Shown here piece by piece: positions 58,228 to 64,000 of a stretch of DNA of 64,000 bases. Each line of letters opens with the position of its first letter. The first letter of the stretch is position 1. The notes under the pieces are model-generated. The model did no database searches and was not told the origin of the DNA. It saw only the letters and a list, made by a program, of their open reading frames with translations. Both the position numbers and the translations under genes were made by a program. Source of the stretch: Shewanella corallii (GTDB lineage Bacteria > Pseudomonadota > Gammaproteobacteria > Enterobacterales > Shewanellaceae); assembly GCF_023349125.1 (NCBI RefSeq), contig NZ_JAKIKT010000002.1:794567-858566 (forward strand). Reading direction: 5' to 3'.

Positions 58228-60375
58228 TCAGTAAGTCTCAGCCGAAACGGCGTTATCGGATTTATACCAAAGGGCATTGGTACCATCACCCTCAGTAGCG
58301 TAGCCCTCAAAGTCGGGATAGGCCTTGAGTAGATCGACTCTCTCTTTAGGCCACTCCCACTGTTCCGGCAACATCAGAGCCCATGGCAGGTTATTGCTGG
58401 TCTTGAAGTACTTGCCTGTGGCATCGTTGGAGTCATCCACACCCAAGCCCATAATGTTCACCTTGTCGAACTTCTCGGTAGGCGCCTGATCTGCCAGATG
58501 TACTTCCCAGCTGCGACCGGGATGCTCAGGCATGCCCTCACCGTGATACTTATCAGGCGTTGCAAAGATAAATGGGTCATAAGGCATATCAGGCAAACCA
58601 GAAACATCTGCGTCAGGATTAAAACTGATAGTCAGTTCAAACTCATAGGAGATATCCTCGCGGCAGTTCTCCAATGTCCTGAAGTACTGACAGCTAAAAT
58701 CAGCAGCCTCATTCAAGTCGTTACTAATGACAAAACTGGCTTCCTGCATGTCAGTTTCCATGCCGCTGTCTGACTGCAACTGGCCATTCACTTTGAGATA
58801 GGTCAGCTGGGTATTAACGGCTGTGCGAGCCACGTTGGGTAATCTGATAGCAAAGCCATTGTGATAGCTGGCACCCAGTGCCGCCAATTGGCCGGTGACC
58901 TTAATTTTAGCCACCACATCATCTTTCAGTGTCTCAGTGACCCGCAGGAACATCACCACATCATTCATGTCGTAATCTGCGGTGTACGGATAGTTGTCCT
59001 CATAAGCCAGAGTCACAAAGCCAGTGCTGGACGGGAAATGTTCCTGTCGGGTGTTGGCCGCGGTGATGGTCAGGCCATGATCTTCTACCTCACCTGATGT
59101 CGAACCACCATCAGCGTCCAAACCTGTTTGCTGGCTAAAGCGGAAGCGGCTCCAAGTATCACCTGCGACTGCATTGAGGTCAGCCTCAAAGAAGAGCACA
59201 TTTTGTCCAGCCTGCAGCAGTTGGTCTTCAAACACCTTGTCGCCGGGCTCATCAAACTCACCATCACCATCCCAGTCAATCCACCCAGACAGATAGCCAG
59301 TGGTAGAAGCATAAGCGGTGACCAGAGTATCCAGTCCAGGCTCTACCGCGGTAACAAAGCCGATACCGTCCTCATCGTCTATACCTGTCAGGTCATCGGA
59401 ATCAGGCGATACTGCACCATCTGAATCGCCATCAACACCGTTAAGCCCAAGCCAGGTCAACTCATCCAGTTGGTGTCTTGGCCCATTGCTGGCCAGCGTC
59501 GTTTTGTAGCTGTCAGGGGCATCACCAAAATCGATATTGGAGTCTTCATCTATCACCGGCGCGTTGGCACAACGGGCGCCATCGTTTTGATTGGACATGG
59601 GACCATCAGCAAACTCTACCGCGGTAAAATCACTCTCAACAAAGTCGCCGCTTTCATCCAGACTCATGTTGACCCTGTAAATTTTACCGCCTTCACGAAT
59701 CACAACCCCGCCGCTGCTGACGTCATTATTACGGGAAACATAGTAGTAACCATTCACGTCGAAATAGCCCGCACCAAAGGTCCCTTTCTGGCCGGTATCT
59801 GCAATATAAGTTTCCTGACCTGAAGTCGGGTCAAACTCGTAAAGAAACCCCGAGTTATTATCTATCCCATAAAGCTTGCCATTACCGGGGTGGAAAGCCA
59901 TATCGGTGAGGCTAACAGTGGCTCTACTGGAGATTTTTACCACTGGCAAGACTGCACTGGCATCGCTATCGAGTGGCGACAGGTCGATTTTGAACAAGCC
60001 TTTATTGGTCCTGTACAGATAATAGGTATGGTCATACACATCCCCTACATAGAAGGTGTGGTCAGTAGGCAAATCTGAGGTATTTACATCCGCCACCTGA
60101 AAATTCTTGCCCATTCGGACAATCTTTTTGTTGGTGGTGTCATAACCGTAAATGTATCTATCGGTGAAGTTGAAGCCGACACCATTCACGTTGGCCGTAG
60201 TGCCAGTGTCATCTTCAAGTAAAGTGGTAGCACCCGTCACCAGATTAACGCCGTACACTTTCACTGGGGCAGATTGAAACAGATAGGCCTTGCTGGGGCA
60301 GGTATCGAAGGGAGTCGCATTGGCGTGAACAGACCAGACTGCCATCACGAATGCCGGGAGGGTAAGTTTGTTCAT
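58228..60375 (-). CDS. Secreted LruC/DUF4842-type protein with six-blade-like N-region
   Basis: The start is taken as ATG 60375 (MNKLTLPAFVMAVWSVHANA-T signal); an ATG at 60381 is too near the AGGA site. The 715-residue product has an N-terminal region of about 260 residues, like a beta-propeller (YLFQSAPVKVYGVNLVTGATTLL; KLYGIDNNSGFLYEFDPTSGQETYIADTG). An Asp-rich stretch follows (DGDSDGAVSPDSDDLTGIDDEDGIGF), a calcium-binding type. Then comes a GSE-like strand set (SGWIDWDGDGEFDEPGDKVFE) and the LruC domain (YPYTADYDMNDVVMFLRVTETLKDD). LruC-domain proteins are secreted and surface-associated, with no known activity. Confidence 0.78.
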   Translation of the reverse strand: MNKLTLPAFVMAVWSVHANATPFDTCPSKAYLFQSAPVKVYGVNLVTGATTLLEDDTGTTANVNGVGFNFTDRYIYGYDTTNKKIVRMGKNFQVADVNTSDLPTDHTFYVGDVYDHTYYLYRTNKGLFKIDLSPLDSDASAVLPVVKISSRATVSLTDMAFHPGNGKLYGIDNNSGFLYEFDPTSGQETYIADTGQKGTFGAGYFDVNGYYYVSRNNDVSSGGVVIREGGKIYRVNMSLDESGDFVESDFTAVEFADGPMSNQNDGARCANAPVIDEDSNIDFGDAPDSYKTTLASNGPRHQLDELTWLGLNGVDGDSDGAVSPDSDDLTGIDDEDGIGFVTAVEPGLDTLVTAYASTTGYLSGWIDWDGDGEFDEPGDKVFEDQLLQAGQNVLFFEADLNAVAGDTWSRFRFSQQTGLDADGGSTSGEVEDHGLTITAANTRQEHFPSSTGFVTLAYEDNYPYTADYDMNDVVMFLRVTETLKDDVVAKIKVTGQLAALGASYHNGFAIRLPNVARTAVNTQLTYLKVNGQLQSDSGMETDMQEASFVISNDLNEAADFSCQYFRTLENCREDISYEFELTISFNPDADVSGLPDMPYDPFIFATPDKYHGEGMPEHPGRSWEVHLADQAPTEKFDKVNIMGLGVDDSNDATGKYFKTSNNLPWALMLPEQWEWPKERVDLLKAYPDFEGYATEGDGTNALWYKSDNAVSAETY

Positions 60376-60633
60376 AGTCATCGTCCTGTTGCCTTAAGTA
60401 CCCTGACAAACCAAGAAACATGCCACTTTTTAAGTTTCGTAAAGTCAAAGAGTTACACTTTTGCCCATTTAGACGATTTCTAAATAGCTTCGCACTTTGC
60501 AAATTGAGAGCGCTAATTATCCATTGTCTTGCAGAATGAGTTCACTTATCTGCAAATCTCCTTTGCGCTGAATTTACTTCTCAACGGCCAATGGCTAGAG
60601 TGGCCGCTTAACATCTCTATACGGAAAATTACC

Positions 60634-61548
60634 GTGCTCAGCGGATTGCTATTCGTCATCATCCCTCTGGTGCTGGGATATTTGGTTAAATTGAAAAATA
60701 CCCGATACCTGGCCCGTATCGACGCCAGTTGTGGCCAACTGGTGTCAGTCATTCTGTTCCTGATGGGGCTCAGCCTGGCCAAGATGGATCAACTGGGACA
60801 GAATCTGGCGCAAATGCTGCAAATTGCCGGGATCCTGTTTATCTGTATAAGTGGTTGCAATCTATTGGCACTGCCATTGCTGGATAAGAACTGGAACACT
60901 CAGGTCACGACCCAGAAAGCCAAACTGCCTTTTAAAGCCATGCTAATCGGTTCAGGTAAGCTCATTCTGGCGGTAGCGCTGGGCTTGGGAGCTGGGTTAA
61001 TTGTTCGCAGCATATGGCCCGGCTCCCTGTTCTGGGTCGATGACGCCAGTGAGTGGATCTTGCTGTTACTGCTTTTACTCATAGGTATCAGCCTGCGTAA
61101 CAGCGCAATGTCGCTCAAGCAGATACTGCTGAATGCCAAAGGCATGAAGCTGGCACTGGTGGTGGTACTGAGTTCATTGCCCGGTGGACTGCTGGCGGCA
61201 TGGTGGCTGGACCTTCCCTGGAACCAGGGACTGGCCATGGCTTCTGGCTTTGGCTGGTATTCACTGACGGGTATTCTGGTCACAGACTACCTCGGACCTG
61301 TACTGGGTGGGGGCGCCTTCCTTAACGAGCTGTTGCGGGAAATGGTCGCTATTATGCTAATCCCATTACTTATCGCCCGTTATCCTGCGACTTCCGTTGG
61401 CTTTGCTGGCGCAACTGCCATGGACTTTACCCTGCCGGTGATCCAACAAAGTGGTGGTAATAGCCTGGTGCCGACAGCGATTGTCAGTGGCTTTATATTA
61501 AGCCTACTGGTTCCGGTATTTGTTACCTTCTTCCTGACTTTGCAGTAA
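60634..61548 (+). CDS. lysO: Lysine exporter LysO (YbjE family)
   Basis: The start is placed at GTG 60634 because it gives a 304-residue product that lines up with E. coli LysO from its first residues (MLSGLLFVIIPLVLGYLV against MFSGLLIILVPLIVGYLI). A more upstream TTG at 60529 is unsupported. About eight membrane helices and the LysO motifs MASGFGWYSLTGILVTDYLGPVLGGGAF near 205-232, FLNELLREMVAIMLIPLL near 232-249 and GATAMDFTLPVIQQSGG near 263-279 are present. LysO exports L-lysine. The acidic/aromatic substrate residues of the family appear conserved. No lysine riboswitch was found upstream. Confidence 0.9.
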   Translation: MLSGLLFVIIPLVLGYLVKLKNTRYLARIDASCGQLVSVILFLMGLSLAKMDQLGQNLAQMLQIAGILFICISGCNLLALPLLDKNWNTQVTTQKAKLPFKAMLIGSGKLILAVALGLGAGLIVRSIWPGSLFWVDDASEWILLLLLLLIGISLRNSAMSLKQILLNAKGMKLALVVVLSSLPGGLLAAWWLDLPWNQGLAMASGFGWYSLTGILVTDYLGPVLGGGAFLNELLREMVAIMLIPLLIARYPATSVGFAGATAMDFTLPVIQQSGGNSLVPTAIVSGFILSLLVPVFVTFFLTLQ

Positions 61549-61554
61549 CAGTAT

Positions 61555-61580
61555 CAAAGGTCACTCAGGTGGCCTTTTTT
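61555..61580 (+). terminator. Terminator of lysO
   Basis: CAAAGGTCACTCAGGTGGCCTTTTTT has a short AAAGG-C-CAC / GTG-G-CCTTT-like stem with a long T-tract, seven bases after the lysO stop. Confidence 0.75.
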
Positions 61581-61682
61581 ATTGGCGCTTTTTAACAGAA
61601 GTCTGGAGCAAGAACACGGCAACGTGATGGGGATTACGGATAAGTTTCGGCAGCTATGGTACTTTGCCGAATTCAGAATAGC

Positions 61683-61706
61683 GAAAATCCGTTCATTGCT
61701 GAACGG
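61683..61706 (-). terminator. Terminator of tRNA-Trp
   Basis: On the minus strand CCGTTCA-GCAA-TGAACGG is followed by ATTTTCGC. It lies 14 bases after the tRNA 3' end. Confidence 0.75.
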
Positions 61707-61720
61707 CTTTTCTTGAAGAC

Positions 61721-61797
61721 TGGCAGGGGTGGCAGGACTCGAACCCGCAACCGTCGGTTTTGGAGACCGCTGTTCTACCAATTGGAACTACACCCCT
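61721..61797 (-). tRNA. tRNA-Trp (CCA anticodon)
   Basis: Read on the minus strand, a 77-base cloverleaf has AGGGGTG paired with CACCCCT in the acceptor. It has a TTCCAATTGGTAGA D-arm, a CGGT-CTCCAAA-ACCG anticodon arm whose loop centre is CCA, a TTCGA T-loop, and the encoded 3' CCA. It is not in the same transcript as tRNA-Asp. Confidence 0.97.
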
Positions 61798-61810
61798 GTC
61801 GACGAGATGG

Positions 61811-61839
61811 ATTATGCTAAAACCCCCTCAAAAGGTAAA
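61811..61839 (-). promoter_or_regulatory. Sigma-70 promoter of tRNA-Trp
   Basis: On the minus strand TTTACC (61834-61839) and CATAAT (61811-61816) are separated by exactly 17 bases. The tRNA 5' end is 13 bases further on. Close positioning and spacing make this a strong candidate. Confidence 0.78.
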
Positions 61840-61891
61840 GCACTTTTTCATAAGAAACTGCGCGACTGCGGCTTTTTCCGTCACAACGATT

Positions 61892-61912
61892 AAAAAGCCA
61901 CTAAATTGGCTT
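61892..61912 (-). terminator. Probable terminator of the macrodomain gene
   Basis: On the minus strand AAGCCA-ATTTAG-TGGCTT is followed by TTTAATC, immediately after the macrodomain stop codon. Confidence 0.7.
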
Positions 61913-61915
61913 ATT

Positions 61916-62416
61916 TTACTGCAACAAAGCCCGATAAAGCCTCAAGTCCTCATCTTCAAAACAAACAAATATCAGCTGCTTGAGTGACGTGTTTGAACTA
62001 AGTTTTTTGCGTACAACCGACACTGCAATCTCAGCAGCCAGCTTTTTAGGAAAACCATAGACTCCTGTACTGATACAGGGGAACGCAATACTCTTGATAT
62101 TCAGCCTTTGCGCCTCAGCCAAAGCCTGAATATAGCAAGACGCCAACAAGTCAGGCTCACCACTTTCTCCTCCACGCCAGACAGGTCCTACAGCATGAAA
62201 GAGATAACTTACCGGAAGCATAAACCCCGGGGTGACCCGTACCTCACCTGTGGGACAACCACCTATAGTGCGACATGCCTCCAGCAGCTCAGGACCTGCG
62301 GCCCTGTGAATTGCACCGTCAACGCCTCCGCCCCCCAATAATCTAGAGTTGGCAGCATTAACAATGGCATCCACCTTAAGCGTTGTAATATCGCCTTTAA
62401 TAGCCTCGATATCCAT
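61916..62416 (-). CDS. Macrodomain O-acetyl-ADP-ribose deacetylase (YmdB-like)
   Basis: The start is placed at ATG 62416 with GGAG nine bases upstream; a TTG two codons earlier is too close. The 166-residue cytoplasmic protein has the macrodomain motifs IKGDITTLKVDAIVNAANSRLLGGGGVDGAIHRAAGPEL near 6-44 and AFPCISTGVYGFPKKLAAEIAV near 110-131. It would hydrolyse O-acetyl-ADP-ribose or remove mono-ADP-ribose. It and the next gene lie between tRNA-Asp and tRNA-Trp, an interruption of a cluster that is contiguous in E. coli rrnC. Confidence 0.93.
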   Translation of the reverse strand: MDIEAIKGDITTLKVDAIVNAANSRLLGGGGVDGAIHRAAGPELLEACRTIGGCPTGEVRVTPGFMLPVSYLFHAVGPVWRGGESGEPDLLASCYIQALAEAQRLNIKSIAFPCISTGVYGFPKKLAAEIAVSVVRKKLSSNTSLKQLIFVCFEDEDLRLYRALLQ

Positions 62417-62470
62417 ATTCAAGTTCTCCTGCGGTCCGCTGCAACTACCTACTATAGCTTTATAACAGCC

Positions 62471-63013
62471 TTATTCACCCTGCTGATATTTAAGTCGGGT
62501 CTCCCGCACCAGCTGACATTGACTACCGCCAGGCTGACAGCGCCACTCTTTACTCTCCATCTTATTACCCTGACGTTGCCAACCCAGCTTTACCAGATTG
62601 TTACCATCATCAGACCGACGCTGGTAGCTGATCTGCCAGTGAGAAGGATCATTAAACTCCACTTTGGTTACCTGATAACTATGTAGTGAGCCATTGCCAT
62701 TGCGAAAGTAGGATTCAACGAGACTCCCCGAATCCTGATTCTGGGTTAGCAAACTGACAGCATAAATACGCTCTCCGTCATCCGCATAAGTCAGATAACG
62801 AATTAAAGTATTCTGATCCGGCGTCATCTCAGTATTCAGCCTGAGATCCACTATCTGTGGGTTGGAGTTTGCATACTTAATCTGTCCCTGCCAATGCCCT
62901 ACACTACCCAGCATCGCCTGCCAGGCATCTTCATTGGTAAAGCTGTAGGCCAGTACAGAGGTTGAGATGGCAAGAAGCAAAGGTGCCACCAAGATCGCGT
63001 TCAGCACTCTCAT
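62471..63013 (-). CDS. Secreted protein of unknown function
   Basis: This 180-residue protein has a signal peptide (MRVLNAILVAPLLLAISTSVLA-Y), making it periplasmic or secreted. The mature part is a beta-rich domain with GSVGHWQGQIKYANSNPQIVDLRLNTEMTPDQNTLIRYLTYADDG near 37-80 and a C-terminal Cys pair (KEWRCQPGGSQCQLV). The strand pattern and opening GHWQGQI resemble lipocalin-like or DUF1579-type folds, but I cannot name a family. It lies between tRNA-Asp and the macrodomain gene, 54 bases upstream of the latter, and may be in an operon with it. Confidence 0.7.
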   Translation of the reverse strand: MRVLNAILVAPLLLAISTSVLAYSFTNEDAWQAMLGSVGHWQGQIKYANSNPQIVDLRLNTEMTPDQNTLIRYLTYADDGERIYAVSLLTQNQDSGSLVESYFRNGNGSLHSYQVTKVEFNDPSHWQISYQRRSDDGNNLVKLGWQRQGNKMESKEWRCQPGGSQCQLVRETRLKYQQGE

Positions 63014-63194
63014 GGGTAGAGTCCTTGATGTAATGAGATAAGCAGTTATTCAGATTACCGGGTAAGTAGCAGGGATTCAGTGAATCTGCGTTAATCCGAA
63101 GTGGTGTGAATACGGAAAGCAAAACAGCAGTTGGTCGCTCTGCCAGGGGCGAGTATTGATCTTGCTGGTCGGGAGTCATCGGGAAACAAAACGC

Positions 63195-63223
63195 AAAAAG
63201 CCCCATCCGAAGATGAGGCTTTT
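63195..63223 (-). terminator. Terminator of the rRNA operon, after tRNA-Asp
   Basis: On the minus strand a stem AAAAGCC…GGCTTTT contains an inner GATC-type helix closed by the very stable C(TTCG)G tetraloop and ends in a T-run. It lies 11 bases after the tRNA-Asp 3' end, so transcripts of the rRNA operon should stop here and not enter the next genes. Confidence 0.9.
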
Positions 63224-63233
63224 CACTTAATGT

Positions 63234-63310
63234 TGGCGGAGCGGACGGGACTCGAACCCGCGACCCCCGGCGTGACAGGCCGGTATTCTAACCAACTGAA
63301 CTACCGCTCC
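63234..63310 (-). tRNA. tRNA-Asp (GTC anticodon)
   Basis: The 77-base minus-strand cloverleaf starts GGAGCGGTAG, has the anticodon arm CCGGC-CTGTCAC-GCCGG with GTC, a GGTTCGAGTCC T-arm, and an encoded CCA. It is the last gene of the rRNA operon, 10 bases downstream of 5S. Confidence 0.98.
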
Positions 63311-63320
63311 ACTAAATTGG

Positions 63321-63439
63321 TGCTTGGCAATGACCTACTCTCACATGGGGAAGCCCCACACTACCATCGGCGCAGCTGCGTTTCACTTCTGAGTTCGGAA
63401 TGGGATCAGGTGGGACCACAGCGCTATTGTCACCAAGCA
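63321..63439 (-). rRNA. 5S ribosomal RNA
   Basis: The 119-base minus-strand sequence starts TGCTTGGTGACAATAGCG, contains CCGAACTCAGAAGTGAAACG and GATGGTAGTGTGGGG, and ends with TTGCCAAGCA, pairing with its start. These are the conserved 5S elements; ends may be off by one base. Confidence 0.97.
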
Positions 63440-63681
63440 AATTCGTTTTGACTTGTCTCTTGAACGTCTGACGGCATTGTTGCTGCACTCAAATGCTCAC
63501 ATAGCGCTGCTATGCTCCGCTTTTCGTTTGCCACGGCTTTGTCAGCCGCCCAACATCCTGCGTCAAGAAAGTCTTTAAATTTGGAAAGCTGCTTTGCTCT
63601 TTTTCAGAGCTGAGTCTCGACTTCAATCAAGTCAGTATTCTATTCAAGGTGTTAACCAGTGTTACGAAACCCTTTTGGGTT
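63440..63681 (-). other. 23S-5S internal transcribed spacer
   Basis: About 240 bases of transcribed spacer hold no tRNA. A processing stem around the 5S and 23S ends is expected in this class of operon, but I did not fold it. Confidence 0.7.

Positions 63682-64000
<319 letters not shown>

Noticed and set aside
63014..63230. Integration site (att) next to tRNA-Asp
   Set aside because: No integrase, direct repeat of the tRNA 3' end, or phage gene was seen; the neighbouring genes look chromosomal.

Overview
The window looks like chromosome of a facultatively anaerobic marine-type gammaproteobacterium, most likely in or near Shewanella (Alteromonadales). The pointers are an octahaem sulfite reductase locus of the SirA/MccA type with its Fe-S and NrfD-like quinol dehydrogenase subunits, a roughly 1060-residue PutA without the E. 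coli-type DNA-binding extension, Kch, CydDC, CNT nucleoside transporters, FNR-, CRP- and Fur-like sites, and an rRNA operon followed by tRNA-Asp. I see no prophage, transposase, CRISPR array or plasmid function. The placement is inferred from gene content, not from a search.

Layout. 1-5.9 kb: tail of a PhoU-like (DUF47) gene, the Pit phosphate transporter, an SH3/anchor protein and putA. 6-10 kb: a small secreted DUF2541 protein, then a periplasmic binding protein paired with a chemoreceptor. 10-15 kb: an iron-response block with YggL, a Fur box, a FagA-like gene, fumC and a Fur-box-preceded haem-type TonB receptor. 15-20.4 kb: two paralogous NupC transporters flanking a flavodoxin-fold quinone reductase, then a BCCT transporter. 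20.5-29 kb: small redox and stress units, namely LysR/SnoaL-like/peroxiredoxin/mini-HTH, a DUF5666 lipoprotein, LysR, a cupin-GST-persulfide dioxygenase operon, and a DUF134-NifX pair. 29-32.7 kb: cydDC with a perfect FNR box upstream. 33-46 kb: an eight-repeat DUF4397 lipoprotein with an internal 1275-bp duplication, DUF3626, RhlE, an EEP-fold phosphoesterase, a CatB-like acetyltransferase, an iodotyrosine-deiodinase-like flavoprotein, a secreted alpha/beta hydrolase with a partner, and a TonB receptor with a glycine-rich insert.

46-55 kb is the functional centrepiece. A ToxR-like membrane regulator is followed by a minus-strand operon for dissimilatory sulfite reduction: sirA (seven CXXCH motifs plus one CX15CH), a periplasmic rhodanese, an FKBP isomerase with a Met-rich tail, a CcmI-like TPR protein, sirC, sirD and a NosL-like lipoprotein. 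SirC and SirD should carry electrons from menaquinol to periplasmic SirA; the other genes look like haem- and copper-site maturation factors. The dedicated CcmF/CcmH-type haem lyase genes expected beside such a locus are absent from both flanks.

55-64 kb: kch, GGCT-like, DUF72, a lipoprotein-LruC pair, lysO, then tRNA-Trp as an independent unit (own promoter and terminator), a macrodomain gene, a secreted hypothetical, and finally the minus-strand end of an rRNA operon (23S, 5S, tRNA-Asp, terminator) running off the right edge. Most gene ends carry good rho-independent terminators, many shared between convergent genes.
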